64,000 nucleotides of DNA from Nitrobacteraceae bacterium AZCC 2146 (GTDB taxonomy: Bacteria > Pseudomonadota > Alphaproteobacteria > Rhizobiales > Xanthobacteraceae): positions 992,001 to 1,056,000 of the forward strand of contig JBAGRP010000001.1 in NCBI GenBank assembly GCA_036924855.1. Direction: 5' to 3'. How positions within the stretch are numbered: position 1 is the stretch's first letter; every line of letters begins with the position of its first letter. A model generated the notes under the pieces. The model was not told where the DNA came from. It saw nothing but the letters and a program-made list of their open reading frames with translations, and did not search any database. The translations under genes and the position numbers were made by a program. Positions 1-9,491 of the stretch are shown one piece after another.

Positions 1-282
1 GGCGACGCCGTCGGCGGCATGCGGATGCGCGTTGTTCTCGGTGGGCTTGCCATGGGTGGCCCAGCGCGTATGGCCGATGCCGATATGGCCGGCGAGCGGC
101 GATCCCTTGAGCTTGGCTTCGAGGTTCTTCAGCTTGCCTTCGGCGCGGCAGCGCGCCAGATGGTCGCCTTCCAGCGTGGCCACGCCCGCGGAATCGTAGC
201 CGCGATATTCGAGGCGCTTCAGCGAATCCACAATCTGGTCCGCAACCGGACCGCGTCCCAAAATTCCGACAATGCCGCACAT
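1..282 (-). CDS. glmS: Glutamine--fructose-6-phosphate aminotransferase, N-terminal part (runs off the window)
   Basis: GlmS makes glucosamine-6-phosphate from fructose-6-phosphate and glutamine, the entry step to UDP-GlcNAc for peptidoglycan and LPS. The 94 visible codons begin MCGIVGILG; the Cys after the initiator Met is the N-terminal nucleophile of class II amidotransferases. [11 protein letters not shown] and HTRWATHG follow, both typical of the GlmS glutaminase domain. The sugar isomerase domains lie outside the window. It is downstream of glmU on the same strand, as in many proteobacteria, here with a small plus-strand gene between them. Identity is very secure from the N-terminus alone. 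Confidence 0.95.
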   Translation of the reverse strand, partial: MCGIVGILGRGPVADQIVDSLKRLEYRGYDSAGVATLEGDHLARCRAEGKLKNLEAKLKGSPLAGHIGIGHTRWATHGKPTENNAHPHAADGVA

Positions 283-482
283 GCGGGTCAATATCTCCAG
301 GTGGTATGAAAATGCCAGAAAGTCGCCGACTTCTCTTAACGAGAATCGCGAATACCTCGATACTCAATAATTATTGCCGATTGAGACAGCCTCAGGCGCC
401 GCCGCTCGCGATTTTGTGCGACGGGTTTAATAAAGCATCAACGTCTTTGCTGAACCCTCCATATGGACCGGAGGCGACGTCC

Positions 483-716
483 ATGACGGAAACGCGCGAG
501 CCGAAGATCATCGCCCAGAGCTACTTTGCCTCCGCCCGGCCACGGCCGGTTGAGGCTCAGGGTAGCCGGTTGGCGCATTGGCCGCCACCGTTCCGCAGCG
601 CCGAGGTCAAGAAGAAGATCATCAAGCAACCACATCCGCCGGACGAAGCACCCAACCGCGCCAAGCGCCGCGGCTGGCGGCTCAAGCGCGAGCTGTTCTC
701 CGACGAAGAATCCTGA
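483..716 (+). CDS. Small basic protein of unknown function (77 aa)
   Basis: I do not recognise a named family. I start it at the ATG at 483, not at upstream in-frame starts, because sequence before 483 is AT-rich and does not look coding. The protein has no signal peptide or membrane segment. It has a polar N-terminus (MTETREPKIIAQSYFAS), a Pro-rich centre and a strongly basic C-terminal part (AKRRGWRLKREL). It sits between the divergent glmS start and the end of glmU. Codon use has high GC at third positions like its neighbours, supporting a real gene; function cannot be inferred. Confidence 0.6.
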   Translation: MTETREPKIIAQSYFASARPRPVEAQGSRLAHWPPPFRSAEVKKKIIKQPHPPDEAPNRAKRRGWRLKRELFSDEES

Positions 717-734
717 CCTGCGGCTCAACCGCCA

Positions 735-2093
735 TCAGCTCGTTTTCGGCTTCTTGTCGTTCGCCTTCTGGTCGCGAAACCGTTTCGCCCAGCCTTCATT
801 CGTGGTCTGCTGGCTGCGCTCCACCGCCAGTGCATCGTCCGGCACATCGCGGGTAATCACCGAGCCGGAGCCGATATAGGCGCCGACACCGATCTTCACC
901 GGCGCCACCAGCGATGAATTGGAGCCGACAAAGGCGCCGGCGCCGATCGTGGTCTTGTGCTTGTTGAAGCCGTCGTAGTTGCAGGTGATGGTGCCCGCGC
1001 CGATATTGGCGCCAGCGCCGATATGGGTGTCGCCGATATAGGTGAGGTGATTGACCTTGACCCCGGCTTCCAGGATCGCGGCCTTGGTCTCGACGAAATT
1101 GCCGATCCGGGCGCCCTCGCCGACCGACGTCCCAGGCCGCAGCCGCGCATAGGGGCCGATCGAGGCGCTCTTGCCGATCGCGGCCTGCACGATGTGCGAG
1201 AAGGCATGGATCACTGCGCCGTCGGCGATGCTGACCCCGGGCCCAATGACCACGAAGGGTTCGATGGTGACGTCATTGCCGAACGTCGTATCGGCCGCGA
1301 GATAGACCGTCTCGGGCGCGATCAGGGTCACGCCGGCGTCGAGTGCGGCCTTCCGCAGCCGCGCCTGCATGATCTGCTCGGCTTCCGCGAGCTGGGCCTT
1401 GGTGTTGATGCCGCGCACTTCATCCTCGCTGGTTTCGATCACGGTGGCCTGCAATCCCATCGCGCGGACGATCTCGACCGCGTCGGTCAGATAGTACTCG
1501 CCCTTGCTGTTGGCCTTGCCGATCTTCTCGATGATCTGCAGCGCCGTCTTGCCGTCGAACGCCATCACGCCGGCATTGCACAGATCGACTTTACGTTCGG
1601 CGGCGCTGGCGTCGGCATGCTCGCGGATCGCCACCACTCGATCGCCTTCGACCAGCAAGCGGCCGTAGCCGGTCGGGTCCGCCGCGCGAAACCCCAGCAC
1701 CGCCAGCGCCGCACCGGCCTTCAGCGGCGCGCGCAAGCGCTCAAACGTTTCGGCCGAAATCAGCGGCGTGTCGCCGAACGCGATCAGGAGATCGTCGGCG
1801 CTGTTCGCGATGGCTTCTTTCGCAGCCAACACCGCATGGGCGGTGCCCAGCCGCTCGTGCTGGATGAAAGTCGCGGCATCCGGCCGTGCCCGCTTCGCCT
1901 CGTCCGCCACTGGCTGATGGTCGGGGCCAATCACGACGGCGAGCGACGAGCCTGCACCATACGGGGCGGCACCGAGGACGTGCGCCAGCAACGATTGGCC
2001 GGCGACCTGGTGCAGCACTTTTGGCATCGAGGACCGCATCCGCGTGCCTTCGCCGGCCGCGAGCACGATGGTCAGGCTGGTTCTGCCGGTCAT
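735..2093 (-). CDS. glmU: Bifunctional UDP-N-acetylglucosamine pyrophosphorylase / glucosamine-1-phosphate N-acetyltransferase
   Basis: Cytoplasmic enzyme doing the last two steps to UDP-GlcNAc: acetylation of glucosamine-1-phosphate, then uridylyl transfer. The 452 residues match the family length. The N-terminal nucleotidyltransferase domain (about 1-230) carries [18 protein letters not shown], the sugar-nucleotidyltransferase signature. The C-terminal half (about 250-430) is a left-handed beta-helix of hexapeptide repeats, with [10 protein letters not shown] holding the catalytic His. The ATG at 2093 places [16 protein letters not shown] at the expected N-terminus; an upstream extension of 81 codons is unlike the family. 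It precedes glmS on the minus strand, so both serve one pathway. Confidence 0.96.
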   Translation of the reverse strand: MTGRTSLTIVLAAGEGTRMRSSMPKVLHQVAGQSLLAHVLGAAPYGAGSSLAVVIGPDHQPVADEAKRARPDAATFIQHERLGTAHAVLAAKEAIANSADDLLIAFGDTPLISAETFERLRAPLKAGAALAVLGFRAADPTGYGRLLVEGDRVVAIREHADASAAERKVDLCNAGVMAFDGKTALQIIEKIGKANSKGEYYLTDAVEIVRAMGLQATVIETSEDEVRGINTKAQLAEAEQIMQARLRKAALDAGVTLIAPETVYLAADTTFGNDVTIEPFVVIGPGVSIADGAVIHAFSHIVQAAIGKSASIGPYARLRPGTSVGEGARIGNFVETKAAILEAGVKVNHLTYIGDTHIGAGANIGAGTITCNYDGFNKHKTTIGAGAFVGSNSSLVAPVKIGVGAYIGSGSVITRDVPDDALAVERSQQTTNEGWAKRFRDQKANDKKPKTS

Positions 2094-2288
2094 CCGAATC
2101 CCTGTGTTGGCGGCGCGCACGGCGCCGTCGCCCTCATAAAGCGTTTTTACCGGAAGTGGAAAGCGGTTTCGCTCCGGATGTGGTGACCGGAACTCAGGTT
2201 CCCGGCGGTTTCCTGATAATGTTTGGCTGTGATTCGCAGGGCCAAAGGCTGGCCCAGGGCTGGGCCAAGGGAGCGCCGAAGACGTCGG

Positions 2289-3485
2289 ATGGCAGAAGAT
2301 CGCGATCAGTGGACCGACTCTCTCTCCGCCGAGCATAGTGGCGGCTGGCTGACGAGTTTTCTGGCGGACGAAGACACCCTCGACCGGCGCATGCTGTGGC
2401 GGCTGGGGTCATGGGGCGTCGGTGCGGTCGCCGCCGTGATCGTGGCCGTGCTCGCCAGCCAGTCGCAGTCGCAACTGCGCCGCGAGCAGGTCGCGTCCTC
2501 CGAACTGATGGCGCGGCAGTCGCAACAGATCCAGTTCGTCGCCAGGGAAACCCAAACCGAGGCGAAGCGGCTGTCGCTGGCGATCGATACGCTGAACAGC
2601 GATCGCGACCGGCTGTATTCCCGCGTCACCTCGGTCGAGCAGGGACTGGAGTCGGTCACGGGTTCGATCAAACGCCAGACCCAGGCCGCCGCGCCCGCGG
2701 TTGCCGCGCCGCCGGCCGCCGCGCCGATCACGGTCGAGCCCGCACCGCAAGCTGCTGCTCAGCTCCCGCCCGCTCCAGCGCCACCTTTGATCGGGCCCGT
2801 CGCATCCACGGCACCTCCCCTTGAGGTCGTGCCAGCCAAACCGGTGACCGCGGCGCCAGCGCCAATGCCGGCTCCGTTGATGGCGTCGAAATCGATGATG
2901 GCCCCGCCCGATGCCGCCGCGACCAAGTTGAGCGAGCCCGCGCCCGCCGAAACCGCCCCGGCAGCCCCCGAGCAAATCGCCTCGGTGCAAACCGCCGCGC
3001 CCGAGCCCGCTGTGTCAGAAGCGCCGGCCGTTGCGGTCCCGCGCACCGAATTCGGCATCGATCTCGGCGGCGCCAATTCGGTCGATGGGCTGCGGGCGCT
3101 GTGGCGCGGCATCCCCAAGTCGAACAAGGCGCTGGCCGGCCTTCGTCCGATCATCATGGTCAAGGAGCGCAGCACCGGGCTCGGCATGCAACTGCGCCTT
3201 GTCGTCGGTCCCCTGAGCGATGCTGCGGCGGCCGCAAAAATCTGCGCGGTCATGACCGAAAGCAACCGGTCCTGCGAAACCTCGGTATTCGACGGCCAGC
3301 GTCTTGCACTGAAGAGCGACACGCCACCTCCCGAAGTGGCCGCACCTGCGAAGCCCGCGCCGCGCAAACGTGCCACTACCAGGACCGAACGAACCGAACG
3401 CCTGCCGCCGCCGAAACCTGTCGAAGAGCCTCCGCCGCCGCCGAAGCCGCAATCGCCGCTGACCTCGTTCCTCGGCATTCGCTAA
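2289..3485 (+). CDS. Membrane-anchored Ala/Pro-rich protein with a SPOR-like C-terminal domain
   Basis: 398 residues. A short cytoplasmic N-terminus is followed by one membrane segment (about 40-60, [15 protein letters not shown]), then a predicted coiled coil rich in Gln/Arg/Glu (about 62-130), a long Ala/Pro linker (about 140-255), and a compact domain (about 256-345) with [20 protein letters not shown], which resembles the last strand and helix of SPOR domains. A basic and Pro-rich tail ends it. This is the usual plan of envelope proteins that bind denuded septal peptidoglycan, so a cell-division or wall role is an inference. Start chosen at MAEDRD; the upstream in-frame TTG has no ribosome site. 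Confidence 0.7.
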   Translation: MAEDRDQWTDSLSAEHSGGWLTSFLADEDTLDRRMLWRLGSWGVGAVAAVIVAVLASQSQSQLRREQVASSELMARQSQQIQFVARETQTEAKRLSLAIDTLNSDRDRLYSRVTSVEQGLESVTGSIKRQTQAAAPAVAAPPAAAPITVEPAPQAAAQLPPAPAPPLIGPVASTAPPLEVVPAKPVTAAPAPMPAPLMASKSMMAPPDAAATKLSEPAPAETAPAAPEQIASVQTAAPEPAVSEAPAVAVPRTEFGIDLGGANSVDGLRALWRGIPKSNKALAGLRPIIMVKERSTGLGMQLRLVVGPLSDAAAAAKICAVMTESNRSCETSVFDGQRLALKSDTPPPEVAAPAKPAPRKRATTRTERTERLPPPKPVEEPPPPPKPQSPLTSFLGIR

Positions 3486-3610
3486 GCGACGAAAAAATTT
3501 CACTTTTCAAATCGGTTGCGGCCGGAACTTAAAGCTCCGTCAGAATCGAAATATCCTTCCCGATCGCGCGCCGGGTTGTTCCGCGGCGCGATCCGAACCA
3601 TAGTCAGGTC

Positions 3611-3991
3611 ATGAAAAAAGATCCGTTCCGGCTCACCGCACGTCAGGTGCAATGGCTTTTGATCGTCGGCTTCCTCAGCGTCGGCTATGCGCTCTATCTG
3701 CGCTACCTCGCGGTGGAATTCTCCAGCGTGGCACTGGCTTGCGACGCCGGCCTGCCGACCATGCTGTGCAAGACCCGGCTGCTGATCACGGCGCTGTTCA
3801 AGAATTCGGTGTTCGGCATCGTCGCGGTGGTGATCGCGGTGCTGAACGTGATCCGGCCGTCGATCGTGCTGCTGACCGGCGGGCTGATCGCCGCCGGCTT
3901 CGGCATCGTGCTCTACAATGTTGGCCTTTCCGGCATTGCGATCGGGCTGCTTATTCTGGGATTTGCGCGGCCCGCGCCCGCCACAGCGTGA
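3611..3991 (+). CDS. Small integral membrane protein (126 aa)
   Basis: Unrecognised inner-membrane protein with about three or four hydrophobic segments: VQWLLIVGFLSVGYALYL, NSVFGIVAVVIAVLNVI, SIVLLTGGLIAAGFGIVLY and GIAIGLLILGFA. The second segment is preceded by a loop with two Cys (ACDAGLPTMLCK) that would lie in the periplasm. A short basic N-terminus (MKKDPFRLTARQ) fits insertion. Its last 41 bases overlap the 3' end of ndvC on the opposite strand, a tail-to-tail overlap that constrains both C-termini. Whether it takes part in glucan synthesis is unknown. Confidence 0.7.
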   Translation: MKKDPFRLTARQVQWLLIVGFLSVGYALYLRYLAVEFSSVALACDAGLPTMLCKTRLLITALFKNSVFGIVAVVIAVLNVIRPSIVLLTGGLIAAGFGIVLYNVGLSGIAIGLLILGFARPAPATA

Positions 3992-5639
3992 TGCCGAACA
4001 ACAGATAGATCGCGCAGGTCCACAGCGACTGCCAGTTGTCCGGCCCCTCGTTGAAGCCGACATACAGCACCGACAGCACGAAAACGCCGGCGAATACCGA
4101 CTCGGCGATCGGGCGTACGCCTTTCTGCGGGCGGTTGACCAGCATCAGCCCGGCGAACGGCACCACCGCCATGGTCAGCGCCGCGAACGGAAAGTCCCGG
4201 TAGCGCGGATCGAACACGAAGCCGAGCGCGGTCTCGGCACCGATCAGGACTGTCACCAGCAGCGTCAGGCCGAGCAGCACGGTCGAGATCGAACGGGTAC
4301 GGCCGGGGCGTGGACCGAGCAGTTCCAGAAACGTCGGCAACGAACGTCCGGACATCGTCGCATAGGCGCACAGCAGTGGCGACGCGACACCGGCGGCCAG
4401 CAACCCGCTCCATTGCAGCCAGCGGCCAAGACCGTAGCTTTCATAGATCAGCTTGTCGGCGGCAACGCCGAGCAGAACACCGGCTACGGTCGCCGAAATC
4501 GCAACGGTAAGCCAGGTCACGAAACGTGGCGACCACGGCCGGCGCCGCAGCGTCAGCATGCCGACGGCGAACACCAGCACGCTGAGGCCGAGGCCCAGGC
4601 CCATCTGCAGCTTCCACGCCGGATAATTGCTGATCGGCACGCCAACCGGATATTTCAACTCGCGCTGATCGGCGTAGATCAGGCCCCAATAGCCGCCGAC
4701 GGTACCCTCGAGCTCGCGCTTCCACGGCTGGTCGTAAGCCTCGATCAGATTGACGCGAAAATTCTCGCGCTTCGCCAGATCGAGAATTTCCGACACCACC
4801 CGCGCCTGGTTGGTGCGCGACGGCAGCGCACTATCGCGCATCCGCCCGGCGCTCGGCCAACCGGTCTCACCGATCAGGATTTCCTTGTTCGGGAACGCAA
4901 TCGCGACGCGCCTGCGGATCGAGTCCACATGGGCGGCGGCATTCTTGGCGCGAATCGGAAAGTCTTCCCAATACGGCAGGATGTGAATGGTGATGAAATC
5001 GACCGCGTCATAGATCTCGCGGTTACGCAGCCAGAATTCCCAGACGTCGGCATAGGTGACGGGCACCTTGACCTGCGATTTCACCGAACGGATGTTGGCC
5101 GCGAGGTCGGCGGCGGTCATCTCGCCGCGTAGCAGGACTTCGTTGCCGACCACGACGGCGCTGATCACGCCGGGATATTCCTTGGTCAGCCCGACGGCAG
5201 TGGCGATCTGTGCCTGGTTCTTCAGCCGGTTGCTGCCGAGCCAGATGCCCTGGATCACCTTGAGCCCGACCTTGCCGGCCAGCTCCGGTACCTGATCGAG
5301 GCCGTTCTCGATCGAATAGGTGCGGACGCATTTCGAGATTTTCGCGAGCTGCGCGAGATCCTGCGCGATCTGTTCTGCGGAAATCTGCGTGGTAAGAAGC
5401 AGTGGGGTCTGCTCGCCGCGGAACGGCGCGTAGGACACGCATTCCAGTTTCGCGGCGGGATCGATCGGCGCGCGCACCAGCATGACGGGCGTGGCCAGCC
5501 ACCACCACACCGCCGCGATCAGACCAAGGGATAGCAGGAGAAGCGCCAGCGGCGTGCGGTGGGAAATCGGTTCCGTCCTCCAAAGAGGCCCGTCGATTAG
5601 CCCGTCACCGCCGATCTGCCAAGAGCAGGTTGCAGGCAA
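3951..5639 (-). CDS. ndvC: Beta-(1,6)-glucan synthesis protein with GH17 domain (NdvC-like)
   Basis: 562 aa, about 62 kDa. After an N-terminal membrane anchor (about 30-50) comes a glycoside hydrolase family 17-like domain (about 65-330) with both catalytic glutamate contexts, VVGNEVLLRGE and ILIGETGWPSAG. About seven membrane segments fill 340-555. In Bradyrhizobium japonicum, ndvC is needed for the beta-(1,6) linkages of cyclic beta-(1,3),(1,6)-glucan and for effective nodulation. Divergent placement from ndvD-ndvB supports the assignment. There is no in-frame ATG before the anchor, so TTG at 5639 is taken as start; AAGG lies about 6-7 bases upstream. The 3' end overlaps the convergent membrane gene by 41 bases. 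Confidence 0.85.
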   Translation of the reverse strand: MPATCSWQIGGDGLIDGPLWRTEPISHRTPLALLLLSLGLIAAVWWWLATPVMLVRAPIDPAAKLECVSYAPFRGEQTPLLLTTQISAEQIAQDLAQLAKISKCVRTYSIENGLDQVPELAGKVGLKVIQGIWLGSNRLKNQAQIATAVGLTKEYPGVISAVVVGNEVLLRGEMTAADLAANIRSVKSQVKVPVTYADVWEFWLRNREIYDAVDFITIHILPYWEDFPIRAKNAAAHVDSIRRRVAIAFPNKEILIGETGWPSAGRMRDSALPSRTNQARVVSEILDLAKRENFRVNLIEAYDQPWKRELEGTVGGYWGLIYADQRELKYPVGVPISNYPAWKLQMGLGLGLSVLVFAVGMLTLRRRPWSPRFVTWLTVAISATVAGVLLGVAADKLIYESYGLGRWLQWSGLLAAGVASPLLCAYATMSGRSLPTFLELLGPRPGRTRSISTVLLGLTLLVTVLIGAETALGFVFDPRYRDFPFAALTMAVVPFAGLMLVNRPQKGVRPIAESVFAGVFVLSVLYVGFNEGPDNWQSLWTCAIYLLFGITLWRARAAQIPE

Positions 5640-5818
5640 TCACAACCTTGTCGCGTCAAGGTTTGACAGAAAGCAGACAAACTTCCGGCATTGCTGGACA
5701 AAATCCAAAATGTCCGTCATGGGATTCAGGTGAGGTCTCCGCCGTATTGGGGACCTATTTGAGCGGCATCTGACAGGCGTCAGAGAGTGCCGTGGCAGGC
5801 AACATAATCGGGGACTTT

Positions 5819-6388
5819 ATGCGTCGACTGGTGTTCGGGTTCCAAAATGCGGTGGTGCGTTGTCTGGCCATGCCGGGACTGGCTTTGCTGCTCGGCATTG
5901 GCGGTGCGATCGCCCAGAGCGGCGACCTGCGCGCCCAGGACCAGAAACCCGCGGCAAATAGCCCCGCCTCACCCGCCGACGTCGCCAAGGAAAGCCAGAA
6001 GAAGACCGACGAATTCGTCGAGGCGACTCAGGCCATCAATGGTCCCGCCGGCAATCCGGAATGCGTCTGGCTCGGCCGCCGCGTCGTGGTGCTGATGTGG
6101 CGCGACGATCTCGACACCGCGTTCCGCCATCTCGATCTCTATGACCGCTTCGGATGCCCCGGTGGCCATGTCCAGGCGACGTTCCGCTGCCTCGTCCGAT
6201 TCGGCGCGCTCGATCCGAAAGTGCCGGACAGCCTGAACGGCCGCGTCCACGCCTGCTGGATCAACCCCAACGCGCAGCCGCAGACCGCCGCCGCAGCGCA
6301 GCCTGCGACGCCGGCGCCCGCTGCCGGGGCAGCACCCGCTCCGGCCGCACAGCCCGAAGCGAAGCCTCCGGCCGAAACGCCGAAATAA
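5819..6388 (+). CDS. ndvD: Beta-(1,3),(1,6)-glucan biosynthesis accessory protein (NdvD-like)
   Basis: 189 aa with a signal peptide or single membrane segment (CLAMPGLALLLGIGGAIAQS), a charged helical stretch, a compact central region with Cys residues (NPECVWLG, DRFGCPGG, FRCLVRFG, VHACWIN), and a Pro/Ala-rich tail. In B. japonicum the gene between ndvB and ndvC, ndvD, codes for a one-membrane-segment protein needed for glucan production in vivo but not in membrane extracts. Position and topology here match that; I infer identity from synteny. ATG at 5819 is preceded by GGGGA at good spacing, better than the GTG at 5792. An export or assembly role is likely. Confidence 0.7.
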   Translation: MRRLVFGFQNAVVRCLAMPGLALLLGIGGAIAQSGDLRAQDQKPAANSPASPADVAKESQKKTDEFVEATQAINGPAGNPECVWLGRRVVVLMWRDDLDTAFRHLDLYDRFGCPGGHVQATFRCLVRFGALDPKVPDSLNGRVHACWINPNAQPQTAAAAQPATPAPAAGAAPAPAAQPEAKPPAETPK

Positions 6389-6578
6389 ATCCGGCGCCGC
6401 GGGAACGGCGGCAAATATTCGCGGTTTTGAATAGTTGTCGCCCTCAAAACGCCACGGCGTCATATGAGTTGTTAATTCGCGTGGCAGATATATTGTTTTT
6501 CTGCTGCCGTTGTACTGGTCGGACCTAGGGGACGGGTCCGCTTCCCGGCCACGCTCGCCCCGTCATGGTTTAGTCGCG

Positions 6579-9254
6579 ATGCGCGCTGTCGTCGCCGTTC
6601 TGTTGTTTGTGACCGCAGCTCACGCCGCCCTCTGGGGCATCTTGCGGGAGAGGCAGGAAGCCCCCGACTTCAAAGGCATCCTGCCCAGCGTGTCCTACGC
6701 GCCGTTCGACGGCACGGCTCACCCCGACGTCGACAACATTCCCAATGCCGACAAAATCCGCGCCGACCTGAAGACGCTTGCGCCGATCAGCCGCGCCATC
6801 CGTCTGTATTCGTCCACTGGCGGCGTGGAACTGGTGCCGCCGATCGCCAATGAGGCCGGGCTCAAGGTCACCGTCGGCGCCTGGATCGACAAGAACATAG
6901 ACCGCAACGAGCGCGAGATGGTTTCGGCGATCGATCTGGCCAAGCGCAACAGCAACGTCAACGGCATCGTGGTCGGCAACGAAACCGTGTTCCGCGGCGA
7001 GCAAAAGGTCGAAGACCTCATCAAGCTGATCCAGCGGGTCAAGAGCCAGGTCAACGTTCCCGTCACCACCGGCGAAATCTGGAACATCTGGATCGAGCAT
7101 CCGGAACTGGCATCGTCGGTCGACTTCATCGCCGCGCACATCCTGCCCTATTGGGAAGGGTTTTCCGAAAAACAGGCGGTCGATCAGGCGCTGATCATCT
7201 ACCAGAAGCTCCGCGACGCCTTTCCCGGCAAGCGCATCGTGATCGCCGAATTCGGCTGGCCGAGCGCCGGCTACAACTTGAAGAACGCAATCCCCGGCCC
7301 GTTCGAGCAGGCGGTGACGCTGCGCACCTTCGTCAGCCGTGCCGAAGCCATCGGGATGGAATACAACATTGTCGAGGCGATCGATCAGCCCTGGAAGTTC
7401 TTCGAAGGCGGCGTCGGTCCGTACTGGGGAATTCTCAACGCCGCGCGCGAACCAAAATTCGCCTGGACCGGCCCGGTGGTCGATGAGGCCTACTGGAAAC
7501 TCGCCGGCATCGCCTTGCTGGTCGGCATCCTGCTCTCACTGCCGATCCTTCAGTTGGTGACACCGACAGCGATGCAGGCCTTTGCGCTGTCCGCCGCGGC
7601 CAACGGTGTCGGCGCCTGGGCTGCGACGATCTTCGCCTACCAGCAGGGCCACTACTTTGTCTGGGGATCGGCCTTCGCGCTGACCCTCGGCCTGATCCTG
7701 CTGGTGCCGCTGGTGCTGATCGCCATGGCGCGGATCGAGGAGATCGCGGCCATCGCCTTCGGCCGCGAACCGCGCCGCCTGCTCGCCCCCGCACAGACCT
7801 CGATGCTCGCGATTCCCGCCGACGGCGTCTTCCCGAAAGTGTCGATCCACATCCCGGCCTATCGCGAACCGCCGGAAATGCTGAAACAGACGCTCGATGC
7901 GGTGGCGCGGCTCGACTATCCCAATTTCGAATGCGTCGTCATCATCAACAACACGCCGGATCCGGAATTCTGGCAGCCGATCCAGGACTATTGCCGCGGG
8001 CTCGGCGAACGCTTCATCTTCATCAACGCCGAGAAGGTCGAAGGCTTCAAGGCCGGCGCGCTGCGCATCGCCATGGCGCGTACCGCGGTCGATGCGGAAG
8101 TCATCGGCATCATCGACGCCGATTACGTCGTCGAGCCGAACTGGCTGAAGGACCTGGTCCCGGCGTTCAACGACCCGCGCGTCGGGCTGGTGCAGGCGCC
8201 GCAGGACCATCGCGACGGCGATCGTTCCCTGATGCACTACATCATGAACGGCGAATATGCCGGGTTCTTCGACATCGGCATGGTCCAGCGCAACGAGGCC
8301 AACGCCATCATCGTCCACGGCACCATGTGCCTGATCCGCCGCGCCGCCATGGACATGGCCGGCGGCTGGGCCGGCGACACCATCTGCGAGGACAGCGACC
8401 TCGGCCTGGCGATCATGGAGCACGGCTGGCTGACGCATTACACCAACAAGCGCTATGGCTATGGCCTGCTGCCGGACACCTATGAGGCGTTCAAGAAGCA
8501 GCGCCATCGCTGGGCCTATGGCGGTTTCCAGATCATCAAGAAGCACTGGCGGCGGTTTCTGCCCGGCGCCAGCCGGCTGTCGCAGGACCAGAAGCGCGAA
8601 TTCGGACTGGGCTGGCTGAACTGGCTCGGTGCCGAAAGCCTTGGCGTGCTGGTCGCGATCCTGAATTTGGTCTGGGTGCCGATCGTGGCGTTTGCCGACA
8701 TCGCCATTCCCGACAAGATCCTGACGCTGCCGATCATCGCCGCTTTCCTGGTGTCGCTGATCCACTTCATCACGCTGTACCGGCTCCGCGTCTATGTGAA
8801 GACCTGGCAGATGCTGGGCGCCATGATCGCGGCGATGTCGGTGCAGTGGACGGTGTCGCGCGCCGTCGCCAACGGCCTGATCACCGAACATCTGCCGTTC
8901 GCCCGCACCTCGAAGGGCGGGTTGTCCAGCATGTCGATCGAGTTCCAGGCGTTCTGGGAAGCGGTGATCGGCGTGCTGCTGTTGATCGGCGCCGGCGTGC
9001 TGGTGGCCTCCAACGCTTTCAAGCAGGTCCACGAGATTTATGTGTTCGCCGCCGTGCTGGTGCTGGAAAGCCTGCCGTTCCTGTCGGCGGTCGCGATCGC
9101 CATCCTGGAGAATTCGCGGGCCAACGACTTCGTATGGTGGCGCAACACCACAGTGCGCACCGCCGAGCTGATCGGCCTGCGCCCGGTGGCGATGCCGAAC
9201 GCGATCAACGTCAACCAGCCGGTGGCATCGGAAATCCACCGCGAGGCGAGCTAA
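6579..9254 (+). CDS. ndvB: Cyclic beta-(1,3),(1,6)-glucan synthase, GH17-GT2 fusion (NdvB)
   Basis: About 891 aa. After an N-terminal anchor (MRAVVAVLLFVTAAHA) there is a GH17-like domain (about 30-315) with IVVGNETVFRGE and IVIAEFGWPSAG, then three membrane segments (about 325-420), a family 2 glycosyltransferase domain (about 445-690) and about five more segments. The GT2 part shows IIDADYV (DxD-like), ICEDSDLG and QRHRWAYGG (QxxRW), marks of processive UDP-glucose-using synthases. Polymerisation at the membrane followed by GH17-type transfer to branch or cyclise is the inferred mechanism. A TTG at 6510 would add 23 residues; I prefer 6579 since it opens directly on the anchor. Confidence 0.9.
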   Translation: MRAVVAVLLFVTAAHAALWGILRERQEAPDFKGILPSVSYAPFDGTAHPDVDNIPNADKIRADLKTLAPISRAIRLYSSTGGVELVPPIANEAGLKVTVGAWIDKNIDRNEREMVSAIDLAKRNSNVNGIVVGNETVFRGEQKVEDLIKLIQRVKSQVNVPVTTGEIWNIWIEHPELASSVDFIAAHILPYWEGFSEKQAVDQALIIYQKLRDAFPGKRIVIAEFGWPSAGYNLKNAIPGPFEQAVTLRTFVSRAEAIGMEYNIVEAIDQPWKFFEGGVGPYWGILNAAREPKFAWTGPVVDEAYWKLAGIALLVGILLSLPILQLVTPTAMQAFALSAAANGVGAWAATIFAYQQGHYFVWGSAFALTLGLILLVPLVLIAMARIEEIAAIAFGREPRRLLAPAQTSMLAIPADGVFPKVSIHIPAYREPPEMLKQTLDAVARLDYPNFECVVIINNTPDPEFWQPIQDYCRGLGERFIFINAEKVEGFKAGALRIAMARTAVDAEVIGIIDADYVVEPNWLKDLVPAFNDPRVGLVQAPQDHRDGDRSLMHYIMNGEYAGFFDIGMVQRNEANAIIVHGTMCLIRRAAMDMAGGWAGDTICEDSDLGLAIMEHGWLTHYTNKRYGYGLLPDTYEAFKKQRHRWAYGGFQIIKKHWRRFLPGASRLSQDQKREFGLGWLNWLGAESLGVLVAILNLVWVPIVAFADIAIPDKILTLPIIAAFLVSLIHFITLYRLRVYVKTWQMLGAMIAAMSVQWTVSRAVANGLITEHLPFARTSKGGLSSMSIEFQAFWEAVIGVLLLIGAGVLVASNAFKQVHEIYVFAAVLVLESLPFLSAVAIAILENSRANDFVWWRNTTVRTAELIGLRPVAMPNAINVNQPVASEIHREAS

Positions 9255-9348
9255 CCACCCGGCGGGCCCTGCCCGCCGACACGGCTATGTCCATAACCGG
9301 GGCCGCGCTCTTGACCCGCGCGGACCTGCCTTCTATGCACCACTTCAG

Positions 9349-9424
9349 GGGCGGGTAGCTCAGTTGGTAGAGCATTCGACTTTTAATCGAATGGTCATGG
9401 GTTCGAGTCCCATCCCGCCCACCA
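9349..9424 (+). tRNA. tRNA-Lys (anticodon TTT)
   Basis: A full cloverleaf can be folded. The acceptor stem pairs GGGCGGG with CCCGCCC, the D arm contains AGCTCAGTTGGTAGAGC, the anticodon arm has loop CTTTTAA with anticodon TTT, and the T arm reads GGGTTCGAGTCCC. The encoded 3' end is A-CCA. It lies between ndvB and the formyltransferase-like gene. I see no integrase, direct repeat of its 3' end or island next to it. Confidence 0.97.
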
Positions 9425-9491
9425 CGTTTCACACCCCTCAATCCGGCCGATGTCCGGTCCCTCCTGCCTCAAAACAGCGGACAATTGAACC

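Noticed and set aside
9349..9424. tRNA-Lys as an attachment site for a genomic island
   Set aside because: No integrase, no repeat of the tRNA 3' end and normal composition on both sides.
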